A DNA stretch of 64,000 nucleotides from Achromobacter pulmonis (GCF_902859765.1 NZ_CADIJV010000030.1:1-64000); one strand, 5' to 3'. Numbered from the stretch's first letter, positions 1 to 8,997 are shown. Numbers and translations are program-made. Notes: generated from the sequence alone by a model not told the origin.

Positions 1-762
1 GGTGCCGCGGGCGCCGCCGCCAAGAGCGGCGCGTCGCGCTGGCTCGGCCCCATCGCCGGCATTGCCGCCGGCCTGGGCATCGCCGCGCTGCTGTCGAGCA
101 TGGGCCTGTCGGGCGCCTTCGCCGAGTTCCTGGGGTCGGCCCTGCTGATCGCCGCGGTCGTGTTCGCCGTGATGTTCATCATCCGCCGCCTGCGCGGCGC
201 GGCGCCGCGTCCGGCCACCCAGGGCGCCTTCGGCGGCGCCAACAATGCGCCCGGCCAGCCGCAGCAGCAGCCCATGTGGCGTGAGGCGCTGAAGCCGTCC
301 GCTCCGGCCGCAGCGCCGGTTGCCGCCGCCGCCCCGGCCGCCGTGCTGCCCAAGGCGGGCGACGACAACAACTGGTTCGTGCCGGGCGACTTCGACACGC
401 CCAACTTCCTGAAGCAGGCCAAGGACCAGTTCGTGCGCATCCAGGCCATCTGGGACAGCGGCAGCACCGACCGCCTGCGCGACTACCTGACCGACGACCT
501 GATCACCGAGCTCAAGCCGCAGCTGGCCGAGCGCGGCGCCTCGCCCAACAAGACCGAGGTGGTGCTGCTGAACGCCGAGCTGCTGGGCATCGAAACCGTG
601 TCCGACGGCCACCTGGCCAGCGTGCGCTTCTCGGGCATGCTGCGCGAGGCGCCGGGCGCCGAAGCCTTCCGCTTCGAGGAAGTCTGGAACCTGTTCAAGC
701 CCGCCAACGGCGGCTGGCTGCTGGCCGGCATCCAGCAGATCCCGGTGGAATACGCCAGCTGA
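1..762 (+). CDS. Tim44-like domain protein (5' truncated)
   Basis: The reading frame is open from the first base of the window, so the true start lies upstream; about 253 residues are visible. The visible N-terminal part is hydrophobic and Gly/Ala-rich, with one or two membrane segments ending in a basic cluster (FIIRRLRG). A Pro/Ala/Gln-rich linker follows. The last 130 or so residues, starting near NWFVPGDFDTPNFL, match the C-terminal Tim44/NTF2-like fold. In bacteria such proteins are membrane-anchored and of poorly defined function, unlike the mitochondrial import motor subunit. The gene sits just before ubiJ-ubiB, a common betaproteobacterial arrangement in which ubiE often lies further upstream; this is inference because upstream sequence is absent. 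A terminator-like hairpin follows the stop codon. Confidence 0.8.
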   Translation, partial: GAAGAAAKSGASRWLGPIAGIAAGLGIAALLSSMGLSGAFAEFLGSALLIAAVVFAVMFIIRRLRGAAPRPATQGAFGGANNAPGQPQQQPMWREALKPSAPAAAPVAAAAPAAVLPKAGDDNNWFVPGDFDTPNFLKQAKDQFVRIQAIWDSGSTDRLRDYLTDDLITELKPQLAERGASPNKTEVVLLNAELLGIETVSDGHLASVRFSGMLREAPGAEAFRFEEVWNLFKPANGGWLLAGIQQIPVEYAS

Positions 763-814
763 TCTGGCTGGCGCCTGTCTCCCGATATCGCGGGGGCCGC
801 GTGGCCGCCGCCCC

Positions 815-839
815 AACCGGCCCATCAGGGCCGGTTTTT
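815..839 (+). terminator. Rho-independent terminator after the Tim44-like gene
   Basis: A 9-bp perfect stem (AACCGGCCC / GGGCCGGTT) with a 4-base loop ATCA is followed directly by a run of five T. It starts 53 bases after the Tim44-like stop codon and ends about 118 bases before ubiJ, so it probably separates the two transcripts. Confidence 0.8.
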
Positions 840-956
840 CCATGCGCGGGCGCAAACCCCGCCCAGACTGCCCGGAACATACCCTCATCCAACCCGGTAC
901 ACTCCCGATTTACCCATCAACTTCGTCAGCCCCGTCGCCCGGGGCCGCGGACTGTC

Positions 957-1595
957 ATGTTGCCCTTTTCGTTTCTGCCCACTCCCTCCCGGTTGGCCGT
1001 CGGCGCGCTCAACGCCCTGTTGCAGCGCGAGGACTGGGCGCGCGAACGCCTGGCGCGCCATGCTGGCAAGACCGTGCGTTTCGCGCTGGGCGGATTCACC
1101 CTGGGCCTGACTATCGACAGTGAGGGGCTGGCGGCCCAGGCCGACGCTGCGGTGGTGCCCGACGTGACCCTGACGGTGGCGCCCGAGAAGCTGCCGTTGC
1201 CGCGGCTGGGCGCGGGCGGCGAGGCGCCCGATTTCGCCGAGGCCACGCACATTTCCGGCGATGCCGCGCTGGCGCAGGTGGTGGCGGACCTGTCCAAGCA
1301 GCTGCGCTGGGACCCGGAAGACAGTCTGGCGCGGCTGGTGGGCGACATTCCCGCGTTGCGCATCGCCGGCGGGCTCCGCGCGGCGGCGGGCGGCGCGCGC
1401 CAGGCCGGCCAGCGCCTGGCCGAGAACGTGTCCGAATACCTGGCCGAGGAAAACGGCATGCTGTTGGGCCGTCCGGCGCTGGATCAATGGCGTCTGGACC
1501 TGGCCGAGCTGAATGCCCGCGCCGACGCGCTGGCGCGCTCGGCCGCCGCCTTGCAAACCCGGCTGGCCTCGGCTGCCGCCAAGCGAGGCGCCTGA
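957..1595 (+). CDS. ubiJ: Ubiquinone biosynthesis accessory factor UbiJ (SCP2 domain)
   Basis: A 212-residue soluble protein beginning MLPFSFLPTPSRLAVGALN. The first 115 or so residues form an SCP2-type lipid-binding domain. The C-terminal third is helical and Leu/Ala-rich and probably coiled-coil (LAELNARADALARSAAALQT). Length matches the UbiJ family (about 200 residues). UbiJ is known to scaffold the aerobic ubiquinone biosynthesis complex with UbiK and to bind hydrophobic intermediates. The start at 957 was preferred over an in-frame codon at 801 because the intervening 52 residues are Pro/Arg-rich, unlike the family, and would cover the upstream terminator. The stop lies 3 bases before ubiB, so the two genes are almost certainly cotranscribed. 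Confidence 0.88.
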   Translation: MLPFSFLPTPSRLAVGALNALLQREDWARERLARHAGKTVRFALGGFTLGLTIDSEGLAAQADAAVVPDVTLTVAPEKLPLPRLGAGGEAPDFAEATHISGDAALAQVVADLSKQLRWDPEDSLARLVGDIPALRIAGGLRAAAGGARQAGQRLAENVSEYLAEENGMLLGRPALDQWRLDLAELNARADALARSAAALQTRLASAAAKRGA

Positions 1596-1598
1596 CCC

Positions 1599-3152
1599 AT
1601 GTTCCCCTTGCTGCGCCTGTTCCGCATCATCCTGGTTTCGCTGCGCTATGGCCTGGACGAGCTGGTGCTCTCCAGCCTCAACCACCCGCTGGCGACCTGC
1701 CTGCTGCGCGTCATCCGCCTGGGCACCCGGCCGCGCCAGCCGCGCGGTCTGCGGTTGCGGCTGGCGCTGGAATCGCTGGGCCCCATCTTCGTCAAGTTCG
1801 GCCAGGTGCTGTCGACCCGCCGCGACCTGATCCCGGCCGACATCGCCAATGAACTGGCGCTGCTGCAGGATCGCGTGCCGCCGTTCCCATCGGCTCGCGC
1901 CGCCGCCTGCATCGAGGCCGCGCTGGGCGCGCCGCCGGAAAAGCTGTTCGCGCAGTTCGAGGTCGACCCGGTGGCGTCGGCATCCATCGCCCAGGTGCAC
2001 TTCGCGGTGCTGCACGACGGCCGCGAGGTGGCGGTCAAGGTGCTGCGCCCGGGCATGCTCAGCATCATCGAGAAAGACCTGTCGCTGCTCAAGATCGTGG
2101 CGCGCATCATCGAGCGCCTGGGCGCCGATGGCCGCCGTCTCAAGCCACGCGAGGTGGTGGCCGAGTTCGACAAATACCTGCACGACGAACTCGACCTGGT
2201 GCGCGAGGCGTCCAATTGCAGCCAGCTGCGCCGCAACTTCGGTCCGGAATCGGGCCGCGGCGACATGCTGATGGTGCCCGAGGTGATCTGGGAATACACC
2301 ACCTCCACCGTGTTCACCATGCAACGCATGTATGGCGTGCCGGTGGGCCAGGTCGAGCGCATGCGCGCGGCCGGCATCGACATCCCGACCCTGGCGCGCA
2401 CCGGCGTCGAGATCTTCTTCACGCAGGTGTTCACCGACGGCTTTTTCCACGCCGACATGCACCCGGGCAATATCTACGTGTCCGACCGGCCCGAGACGCT
2501 GGGCAGCTACATCGCGCTGGACTTCGGCATCGTCGGTTCGCTGTCGGAATTCGACAAGAACTACCTGGCGCAGAACTTCCTGGCCTTCTTCCACCGCGAC
2601 TACCGCCGCGTGGCGCAATTGCATATCGAGTCGGGCTGGGTGCCGCCCGACACGCGCGAGGAAGAGCTGGAGGGCGCGGTGCGCGCCGTCTGCGAACCCT
2701 ATTTTGACCGGCCGTTGTCGGAGATTTCGCTGGGCCAGGTGCTGCTGCGCCTGTTCCAGACTTCGCGCCGGTTCAATGTGGAGATCCAGCCGCAGCTGGT
2801 GCTGCTGCAAAAGACGTTGCTGAACGTCGAAGGCCTGGGGCGGCAGCTCGACCCCAACCTGGATCTCTGGAAGACCGCCAAGCCCTACCTGGAACGCTGG
2901 ATGCGCCAGCGTGTCGGGATCAAGGGCTTGCGGCAGAGCCTGGAAAAAGAAGCCGCGCAGTGGTCGCAGATGCTGCCGGCGCTTCCCAGGCTGGTCCATG
3001 ACCACCTGAACCGCCCGAACCTGTCGCCGGCGCTGCTGGCCGAGATGGTGCAACTGCGGCGGGCCCAGGAGCAGGGCAACCGGCTCATCGCGGCGCTGGT
3101 TGGCGTGCTGGCCCTGGGCATCGGGGTGGCGCTGTGGGCCTTGACCCGATAG
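1599..3152 (+). CDS. ubiB: UbiB, atypical kinase/ATPase of ubiquinone biosynthesis
   Basis: A 517-residue member of the ABC1/ADCK/UbiB protein-kinase-like family, required for coenzyme Q biosynthesis and membrane-associated. The family KxGQ motif is present ([11 protein letters not shown], residues 64-74). An Ala-rich replacement of the P-loop (ASIAQVH) is followed by the ATP-binding lysine in [11 protein letters not shown]. The catalytic-loop equivalent is HADMHPGN and the metal-binding DFG equivalent is LDFGIVG. The C-terminus carries a hydrophobic anchor ([20 protein letters not shown]) as in E. coli UbiB. It is a short step downstream of ubiJ. No lesion is visible. Confidence 0.95.
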   Translation: MFPLLRLFRIILVSLRYGLDELVLSSLNHPLATCLLRVIRLGTRPRQPRGLRLRLALESLGPIFVKFGQVLSTRRDLIPADIANELALLQDRVPPFPSARAAACIEAALGAPPEKLFAQFEVDPVASASIAQVHFAVLHDGREVAVKVLRPGMLSIIEKDLSLLKIVARIIERLGADGRRLKPREVVAEFDKYLHDELDLVREASNCSQLRRNFGPESGRGDMLMVPEVIWEYTTSTVFTMQRMYGVPVGQVERMRAAGIDIPTLARTGVEIFFTQVFTDGFFHADMHPGNIYVSDRPETLGSYIALDFGIVGSLSEFDKNYLAQNFLAFFHRDYRRVAQLHIESGWVPPDTREEELEGAVRAVCEPYFDRPLSEISLGQVLLRLFQTSRRFNVEIQPQLVLLQKTLLNVEGLGRQLDPNLDLWKTAKPYLERWMRQRVGIKGLRQSLEKEAAQWSQMLPALPRLVHDHLNRPNLSPALLAEMVQLRRAQEQGNRLIAALVGVLALGIGVALWALTR

Positions 3153-3179
3153 GCGGCGCGATGATGTAGGTGCGATCCC

Positions 3180-3208
3180 CTGTCATGTTTCATTCATGAA
3201 ACGGTCAT
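3180..3208 (+). promoter_or_regulatory. Candidate PhoB (Pho) box, three heptamers
   Basis: Three CTGTCAT-like heptamers (CTGTCAT, CATTCAT, CGGTCAT) occur at an exact 11-bp period, separated by 4-base AT-rich spacers GTTT and GAAA. This matches the known Pho-box layout of 7-bp direct repeats with 4-bp AT-rich spacers. It lies 28 bases after the ubiB stop and about 125 bases before the ferritin-like gene at 3334. The same stretch contains a short dyad (GTTTCAT/ATGAAAC), so another regulator could be responsible. Activity under phosphate limitation is inferred. Confidence 0.5.
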
Positions 3209-3333
3209 CATAGCTTCGCGGGAGACGGCGAAAAATAGCGCTGCGGAGGCTTGTGCAGCGTCACGCCGGCAAGCGCGTGCGCCATTCATCAATTTCCATA
3301 GCCCCACTAGCGGGACGAAAACAAGGGCAGAAC

Positions 3334-4212
3334 ATGCTTTATCCTGAACTCTTCAAGACCATGGAAGCGGTGCGCTGGAACATGGCGCACGATATTCCCT
3401 GGGGCGACTTCGATCGCAGCAAGCTCTCGGACGAGCAGGCGCAAACGATCAAGATGAACGCCATCACCGAATGGGCCGCGCTGCCGGCCACCGAGATGTT
3501 CCTGCGCGACAATCGCGGCGACAGCGATTTCTGCGCGTTCATGTCGGTGTGGTTCTTCGAGGAACAGAAGCATTCCCTGGTGCTGATCGAATACCTGCGC
3601 CGTTTCCGTCCCGACCTGGTGCCCACCGAAGAAGAGCTGCACAACGTGCGTTTCGAATTCGACGTCGCGCCCGAGCTGGAAACGCTGATGCTGCACTTCT
3701 GCGGCGAAGTGCGCCTGAACCATTGGTACCGCCGCGCCGCCGAATGGCATACCGAGCCGGTCATCAAGGCCATCTACAAGACCGTGGCGCAGGACGAGGC
3801 CCGCCACGCCGGCGCCTACCTGCAGTACATGCGCCGCGCGCTGCACAACCGCGGCGAGGACACCAGCGTCCAGGCGCGCCTGGCGTTCTCCAAGATCGGC
3901 GTGCTGATGGCCTCGGCCGGCCGCACCCAGCAGGCGCTGCACCCGACCAACCTGCACGTCAACAAGGACCTGTTCCCCAACGATACGGTGCAGTCGCGCC
4001 TGCCCGAGCCGGGCTGGCTGGAGCACTGGCTGGACAGCCAGATCCGCTTTGACGGCGTCTGGGAGCAGAAGGTCGCCACCCGCATCCTGCACATCCTGTC
4101 CAAGCTGATGGACCGCAGCTTCGAGACGGTCAAGGACCTGAACCGCTACCGCAAGGAAATGACGGCGCTGGTGTTGCCCCGGGAAAAGGACATCGTGCTG
4201 GCCGGCGCCTGA
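3334..4212 (+). CDS. Ferritin-like diiron protein (acyl-ACP desaturase-like)
   Basis: A 292-residue, mostly helical protein with two EXXH motifs, E77-EQK-H80 region (FFEEQKH) and E155-AR-H158 (DEARHAG), plus E46 and E125 at the expected intervals. This is the ligand pattern of ferritin-like four-helix-bundle diiron proteins, such as acyl-ACP desaturases and related oxidases. No signal peptide or membrane segment is apparent, so it should be cytosolic. The substrate cannot be read from sequence; an oxidative role on a lipid or other hydrophobic substrate is only a guess from fold similarity. The start at 3334 (MLYPEL) was chosen over 3253 because the preceding 27 residues are basic and unlike a domain, and AAGGG lies just upstream. 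The possible Pho box at 3180-3208 suggests phosphate-starvation control. Confidence 0.72.
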   Translation: MLYPELFKTMEAVRWNMAHDIPWGDFDRSKLSDEQAQTIKMNAITEWAALPATEMFLRDNRGDSDFCAFMSVWFFEEQKHSLVLIEYLRRFRPDLVPTEEELHNVRFEFDVAPELETLMLHFCGEVRLNHWYRRAAEWHTEPVIKAIYKTVAQDEARHAGAYLQYMRRALHNRGEDTSVQARLAFSKIGVLMASAGRTQQALHPTNLHVNKDLFPNDTVQSRLPEPGWLEHWLDSQIRFDGVWEQKVATRILHILSKLMDRSFETVKDLNRYRKEMTALVLPREKDIVLAGA

Positions 4213-4279
4213 GCCGGCGCTGTCCCCCGGGGTTGGCCGCACAGGCCGGCCGGGGCGGCCGCCGTCGTACAATCGCGCC

Positions 4280-4768
4280 ATGCCAGCCGCCCGTTTCGAA
4301 TCCAAAGTCCTGTCCCGCGACGACTGCGTCGCGGCCGTCGCCGCTGGCCGCTATCCGCGGCCGCTGGTGTTCACCAATGGCGTCTTCGACATCCTGCATC
4401 GCGGGCACGCCACCTACCTGGACCAGGCCGCCCAGTTGGGCGCCACGCTGGTCGTGGCGGTCAACACCGATGAATCGGTGCGCCGGCTGGGCAAGGGCGA
4501 AGAGCGTCCCCTGAACCGCATGGAGGACCGCGCCGCGCTGCTGGCGGCGCTGGGCTTCGTCACCGTGGTCACGTCGTTCCACGAGGACACGCCCGAGGCC
4601 CTGATCGGCCAGCTCAAGCCTGACCTGATCGTCAAGGGCGGCGACTACGACATGGAGAAACTGCCCGAGACGGCCCTGGTCAAGTCCTGGGGCGGGCGCG
4701 CGGTGGCGATTCCGTTCGAGTTCGAGCGCTCCACCACGGCGCTGGTCAGGAAGATCCAGGGCGCCTGA
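4280..4768 (+). CDS. rfaE2: D-glycero-beta-D-manno-heptose 1-phosphate adenylyltransferase
   Basis: A 162-residue nucleotidyltransferase equivalent to the C-terminal half of E. coli HldE. It transfers AMP to heptose 1-phosphate in the ADP-heptose pathway for lipopolysaccharide inner core. The nucleotidyltransferase signature is clear: TNGVFDILHRGH with HxGH at residues 40-43, then VNTDESVRRLGKG and a distal VKGGDY segment. The kinase half (RfaE1) is not adjacent, which fits the split arrangement of many betaproteobacteria. The gene converges on the tolC-like pseudogene, whose end is 16 bases away, and no terminator is visible in that gap. Confidence 0.93.
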   Translation: MPAARFESKVLSRDDCVAAVAAGRYPRPLVFTNGVFDILHRGHATYLDQAAQLGATLVVAVNTDESVRRLGKGEERPLNRMEDRAALLAALGFVTVVTSFHEDTPEALIGQLKPDLIVKGGDYDMEKLPETALVKSWGGRAVAIPFEFERSTTALVRKIQGA

Positions 4769-4784
4769 GGCGGCCCTCCCGCGC

Positions 4785-6116
4785 TCAGCGCGGCTCGCGC
4801 AGCAGGCGGTTGATGGCGTCCAGGTCGGCTTCGCCGAGGATGCCACTGGTGGCCTTCAGGCGCAGCCCCGCCAATACCGTGCTGTAGCGCGCCAGCGCCA
4901 GGTCGCGCTGGGTGGCATAGAGCTGTTGCTGGGCGTTGAGCACGTCCAGGTTGATGCGCACGCCCACTTCATAACCCGTGCGGTTGGCCTCGACCGCGGC
5001 GCGGCTGGACTTCTCGCCAGCCTCGAGCGCCTGGATGCGCGCCAGGCCGCTGGTGACGCCGGTGTAGTACTGGCGCGCGGCCTGCACCGCCTGGCGCCGC
5101 GCGGCCTCGAAATCATGGCGCGCCTTTTGTTCCAACTGCACTTTTTCCGTCACCTGCGACGACACGCCGCCGCCCGAATACAGCGGAATCGACAGCACCA
5201 CGCCGATGGTGCTGTCGATCGGCTTGCCCGGCGCGGCGTTGCGCATCACGGCGTCGCTGGCACTGCCGCTGGTGGCGCGCAGGTTCAGCGTGGGGTAGTG
5301 GCCGCTCTTGGCGATCTGGATCTCGCGGCCGGCGATGCGGGTCAGCAGTTGGGCCCGCAGCACCTCGAGGCTGGAGGATTCGGCCTGCGTGCTCCAGTCG
5401 GCCACCCGCGCCGGCTGCGGCGCCGGTAGTGGCACGCCGGGCGGCAGCTCGGCCAGCGCCCCGGGCGGGCTGCCGATGATCCGGGCCAGCTCGTCGCGGC
5501 GCACGTCCAGGTCATTCTGCAGCCGCAGCTCCTGCGCCACCACCAGGTCATAGCGCGCCTGCGCCTCGTAGGTGTCGGTGATGGTGGCGTTGCCGAGTTC
5601 GAAATTGCGCTTGGCCGACTCCAGCTGCCCGGCCACGGCGGCTTTTTCGGCCTCGGTCGCGGTCAGGGCATCCTGGGCGTACAGCACATTGAAATAGGCG
5701 TCGGCCACGCGCAGCAGCAGGTCCTGGTAGGCCTGCCGCAACTGCACTTCGACGTCGGCCACGATCAGCTTGGACTGCTCGTAGTTCTGTCAGCGGCCCC
5801 AGTCGAACAGCGGCTGGGTCAGCGCCAGGTCCCAGACGCCGCGGCCGCCGCTGTAGGCCATGCTCAGGCCGCGGGTGCTGCGGGTTTCCTGGTAAGCGCC
5901 ACCGACGCCGGCCGAGACTTCGGGCAGCAGCAGGGCGCGCGCCTGCGGTTCCTTTTCCAGGCCGGCGCGGTAGTTGGCGCGCGCCGCGGCGTAGATCGGG
6001 TCATTGCCGAGGGCGGATTGCCACACCTGCAGCAGGTTCTGCGCGCACGCGAGGGACGGACCGACACTTGCGGCGGAGGTAAAAACCAGTAAAGCCGTAA
6101 GCAGTCGGACGCGCAT
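4785..6116 (-). pseudogene. tolC: TolC-family outer membrane factor, interrupted by an in-frame UGA
   Basis: Read on the minus strand, 6116 to 5790 gives a signal peptide (ending SLACAQ) and the first 108 residues of a TolC-type outer membrane channel, up to LTQPLFDWGR. A TGA codon (5792-5790) follows. The same frame then continues without shift as QNYEQSKLIVADVEVQ and on to residue 443. TolC relatives often have Trp at this point (a WxxYxQSKL-like segment), so a single TGG-to-TGA change is the simplest explanation. Combined length of 443 residues fits a complete TolC with its two helical barrel repeats. TolC supplies the outer-membrane duct for RND pumps and type I secretion. The stop may be a real nonsense mutation or a base-calling error. 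A downstream re-start at 5762 would lack the signal peptide and could not make a functional channel. Confidence 0.8.
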
Positions 6117-6187
6117 GATGTGTCAGGAGGAGGGGTGCTGCTCCAGGGAATCCGGGGCGGGGAGCCCGTTGCCGGGCGGACCGGCGC

Positions 6188-6209
6188 GGCCGGACCGCGC
6201 GGTCCGGCC
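6188..6209. repeat. 22-bp perfect palindrome between the PCMT-like and tolC genes
   Basis: GGCCGGACCG and CGGTCCGGCC flank a central CG, giving a perfect 22-base dyad 9 bases after the methyltransferase stop codon on the minus strand. No T-run follows, so it may be an intercistronic RNA hairpin or a Rho-associated stop rather than a classical terminator. Confidence 0.5.
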
Positions 6210-6217
6210 CAGGGGAT

Positions 6218-6898
6218 TCAGAACTTGAACTGCGACACCGTGGCGCCGCGCAGGGGCTTGATGACCGTTTCGAACAGATTGACGGTTTCGAAGCTGGCGG
6301 CGGTGGTGCGGGTGATGCGACAGGCCGTCATGACGGGGGCCTGGCCGACGACGACGACCAGGCGGCCACCCACGCGCAACTGGTACTTGAGGGCATCCGG
6401 CACGACCGGCACGGAGCCCGTCACCAGGATCGCGTCGTATTCGGTGGAACCCCAGCCGTTGCGGCCGTCGCCGGTCTCGACCTTGACGTTGGTGACGTTG
6501 TTCATCTGCAGGTTCTGCTGCGCGAACGTGACCAGGCGGCTGTCGATCTCGACCGAGGTGACCTGCTGCGCCAGGTAGCCCAGCAAGGCGGCCTGGTAGC
6601 CCGAGCCGGTGCCGATTTCCAGCACGCAGTCGGATTTGCTCAGTTGCAGTTCCTGGGCCAGGCGGGCCTCGACCTTGGGCGCCAGCATGTTCTGGCGGGT
6701 GTTGACCGCGTTGATTTCCAGCGGCAGTTCCAGGTCGGAAAACGCCAGGGCGCGCAGGGCCGGCGGAACGAACTGTTCGCGGCGCACATCGAACAGCGCT
6801 TGCAGCACGTTGGCGTCCAGGACGTCCCACGGGCGGATCTGCTGTTCCACCATGTTGAAGCGGGCTTGTTCTACGTCGGGCAGGGTCGAAGCGTTCAT
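6218..6898 (-). CDS. PCMT-family (protein-L-isoaspartate O-methyltransferase-like) methyltransferase
   Basis: A 226-residue class I SAM-dependent methyltransferase of the PCMT family, which in its classical members methylates isoaspartyl residues in damaged proteins. The SAM-binding motif I is VLEIGTGSGYQAALL (from residue 92), followed by the acidic motif SVEIDSRLV and the motif TGDGRNGW. The segment that in true PCMTs carries the PIGxGQTIS-type substrate motif reads LPLEINAVNTRQNMLAP here, so isoaspartate repair activity is uncertain. It lies immediately upstream of the tolC-like gene on the same strand, with a palindrome between them. No signal peptide is seen. Confidence 0.85.
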   Translation of the reverse strand: MNASTLPDVEQARFNMVEQQIRPWDVLDANVLQALFDVRREQFVPPALRALAFSDLELPLEINAVNTRQNMLAPKVEARLAQELQLSKSDCVLEIGTGSGYQAALLGYLAQQVTSVEIDSRLVTFAQQNLQMNNVTNVKVETGDGRNGWGSTEYDAILVTGSVPVVPDALKYQLRVGGRLVVVVGQAPVMTACRITRTTAASFETVNLFETVIKPLRGATVSQFKF

Positions 6899-6933
6899 GA
6901 CGGTCTGAAAAAAAGCGGAGGAATCAGCCGACC

Positions 6934-6939
6934 ATTGTA
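6934..6939 (-). promoter_or_regulatory. Possible -10 element for the PCMT-like gene
   Basis: TACAAT on the minus strand lies about 36 bases before the methyltransferase start codon. No convincing -35 hexamer is found at 16-18 bp, so the call rests on the -10 match and position alone. Confidence 0.3.
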
Positions 6940-6995
6940 CCGATTCGTAGCGTCCTGTGACGCCGCCGGGTGGGCCGGCGGGTTATCGCCTGGGC

Positions 6996-7020
6996 AAAGC
7001 GCCCGCCCGCCCGGCGCTTT
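6996..7020 (-). terminator. Terminator-like hairpin downstream of thiD
   Basis: An 8-bp perfect stem (AAAGCGCC / GGCGCTTT) with a 9-base GC-rich loop lies about 70 bases past the thiD stop on the minus strand. Only three T end the stem, so efficiency as an intrinsic terminator is uncertain. Confidence 0.45.
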
Positions 7021-7092
7021 CGGACGCGATGAGGGGGCATTGCGTGGCGCGCGAGGAGCCGGCAACCGGGGACGGTATGCCCCCGGCCGACC

Positions 7093-7935
7093 TTACCACC
7101 AGGCGTGGAAGTGATGCACCGGCCCGTGGCCGGAGCCGACCGACAGGCGTTCGGCGTGGCGGATGGCCTCGGTCAGGTAGGCCTTGGCGCGGCGGGCGGC
7201 CTCGGGCACATCCTCGACCTGCGGCAGCAGGGCGGCCAGGGCGGCCGACAGGGTGCAGCCGGTGCCGTGGGTATTGGCGGTCTCGATGCGGTGGCCGGGC
7301 AGCTCGATCATGCGGTCGCCGTCGTGCAGCAGGTCGATGGTGTCGTTGCCGGGCAGGTGGCCACCCTTGACCATGACCCAGCGCTGGCCCGCGTGCGCCA
7401 GCTTGTTGCGCAGGCGCTCGGCCACGCGCCGCATCTCCTTGACCGTTTCCACCGGCCGCTCTTCGAGCAGCACGCCGGCTTCAGGCAGGTTGGGGGTCAG
7501 CAGCGTGGCCTGCGGCAGCAGGGCTTCGCGCATGGCGCCGACGGCATCGCGCTCCAGCAGCAGGTCGCCGCTCTTGGCCACCATGACCGGGTCCAGCACC
7601 ACGTGAGCCGGGGTCCACTTGGCCAGTTTTTCGGCCACCACCTGGATGACCGGCTGCTGGCCCAGCATGCCGATCTTGACGGCATCGATGCGCACATCGG
7701 CGAACAGGGTGTCGATCTGCTGGCCGACGAAGGCCGGCGGCACCGGCGAGATGCCGCTGACGCCCTGGGTATTCTGGGCGGTGAGCGCGGCGATCACGGC
7801 GCAGCCGTAGGCGCCCAGGGCGCTCATGGCCTTGACGTCGGCCAGGATGCCGGCGCCGCCGGACGGGTCGACGCCGGCAATGGTGAGCGCGTTGGGGATG
7901 GGACGGCCGCCGCCGGCCGCTTGGCGGCTGCTCAT
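7093..7935 (-). CDS. thiD: Hydroxymethylpyrimidine/phosphomethylpyrimidine kinase
   Basis: A 280-residue PfkB/ribokinase-fold kinase that phosphorylates HMP and HMP-P to HMP-PP for thiamine synthesis. The N-terminal substrate motif [20 protein letters not shown] is family-typical. The C-terminal anion-hole motif [18 protein letters not shown] holds the catalytic Cys seen in ThiD proteins. The start at 7935 overlaps the thiG stop by four bases (ATGA), showing translational coupling. Positions upstream in the same frame belong to a shadow of thiG. Family length is about 265, so this copy has a slightly extended N-terminus ([14 protein letters not shown]) before the conserved domain. Confidence 0.94.
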   Translation of the reverse strand: MSSRQAAGGGRPIPNALTIAGVDPSGGAGILADVKAMSALGAYGCAVIAALTAQNTQGVSGISPVPPAFVGQQIDTLFADVRIDAVKIGMLGQQPVIQVVAEKLAKWTPAHVVLDPVMVAKSGDLLLERDAVGAMREALLPQATLLTPNLPEAGVLLEERPVETVKEMRRVAERLRNKLAHAGQRWVMVKGGHLPGNDTIDLLHDGDRMIELPGHRIETANTHGTGCTLSAALAALLPQVEDVPEAARRAKAYLTEAIRHAERLSVGSGHGPVHHFHAWW

Positions 7936-8741
7936 TTGGCGGCGCCGGGGGCGGCGGTGATCAGGCCCTCGGTGGGCGAGCTGGGCGCGCCGCTGTAGAG
8001 CTTCCTGGGCATGCGGCCGGCCAGGAAAGCCTCGCGGCCGGATTCCACGCCCTTCTTCATGGCGCTGGCCATCAGCACCGGGTCGCGCGCGGCGGCGATG
8101 GCGGTGTTCATCAGCACGGCATCGCAGCCCAGTTCCATGGCAATGGCGGCGTCCGAGGCGGTGCCCACGCCGGCGTCCACCACCACCGGCACGCGGGCCT
8201 GGTCGATGATCAGGCGCAGGTTCCAGGGGTTGAGGATGCCCATGCCGGAGCCGATCAGCGAGGCCAGCGGCATCACGGCCACGGCGCCCATGTCTTCGAG
8301 CATGCGGCACTGGATGGGATCGTCGGTGCAATAGACCATGACCTGGAAGCCCTCATCGACCAGCGTCTTGGTGGCCTTGAGGGTTTCGGGCATGTTGGGG
8401 AACAGCGTGTGCGGATCGCCCAGCACTTCCAGCTTGACCAGGGCGTGGCCGTCCAGCAGTTCGCGCGCCAGGCGCAGCGTGCGCACCGCGTCGTCGGCCG
8501 AGTAGCAGCCGGCGGTGTTGGGCAGCAGCGTGAACTTGGACATCGGCACGTAGTCGAGCAGGTTGGGCTCGCCCGGGTTCTGGCCGATGTTGGTGCGGCG
8601 GATGGCGACCGTGACGATCTCCGTGCCGCTGGCGTCCAGCGCGGCGCGGGTCTGTTCGAAATCCTTGTACTTGCCGGTGCCGACGAGCAGGCGCGACGAG
8701 TAGGCGCGGCCGGCGATGGTGAGAGTGTCTTGAGTGGTCAT
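7932..8741 (-). CDS. thiG: Thiazole synthase
   Basis: A 269-residue TIM-barrel enzyme that forms the thiazole phosphate moiety of thiamine from deoxyxylulose phosphate, dehydroglycine and the ThiS thiocarboxylate. Conserved segments are [11 protein letters not shown], the Schiff-base lysine K103 in LVKLEVLGD, and [15 protein letters not shown] near the phosphate site. It overlaps thiD by four bases. The expected small sulfur carrier thiS is not encoded just upstream (8742-8997), so it must be elsewhere. No TPP riboswitch consensus was recognised in that gap. Confidence 0.95.
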   Translation of the reverse strand: MTTQDTLTIAGRAYSSRLLVGTGKYKDFEQTRAALDASGTEIVTVAIRRTNIGQNPGEPNLLDYVPMSKFTLLPNTAGCYSADDAVRTLRLARELLDGHALVKLEVLGDPHTLFPNMPETLKATKTLVDEGFQVMVYCTDDPIQCRMLEDMGAVAVMPLASLIGSGMGILNPWNLRLIIDQARVPVVVDAGVGTASDAAIAMELGCDAVLMNTAIAAARDPVLMASAMKKGVESGREAFLAGRMPRKLYSGAPSSPTEGLITAAPGAAK

Positions 8742-8997
8742 GGCGGTGTGTCAAAGGGCGGGCGCGCGCTGCGGGACCCGCGGGGCTGGCTGATCATCGG
8801 GCGGATCAACGGGTTGATCACGGTTAGGCGAATGATAAAGCACGGGGCGGCGCGCCCGCCCGCGCGGCGGGGCCGCGGCGTTCCAGAAATCGCGCTTGGC
8901 GCGCAGCCATGGGGCGCGCCAATGACCGGGTCGGCGGCAGGGGTATCCCTGGCGGCCGGCGTGGCGAGGCTGCGCGGGGCTGCGCGCGCTGGGCCGC

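Noticed and set aside
885-3053. 722-codon antisense frame over ubiJ-ubiB
   Set aside because: Low-complexity Gln/His/Arg-rich translation and full overlap with two recognised genes.
5790-5792. Selenocysteine at the tolC UGA
   Set aside because: TolC proteins are not selenoproteins, the expected residue is Trp, and no bacterial SECIS-like stem was recognised just after the codon.
8742-8997. TPP riboswitch in front of thiG
   Set aside because: The conserved thi-box blocks (such as CTGAGA) were not found on the minus strand in this gap.
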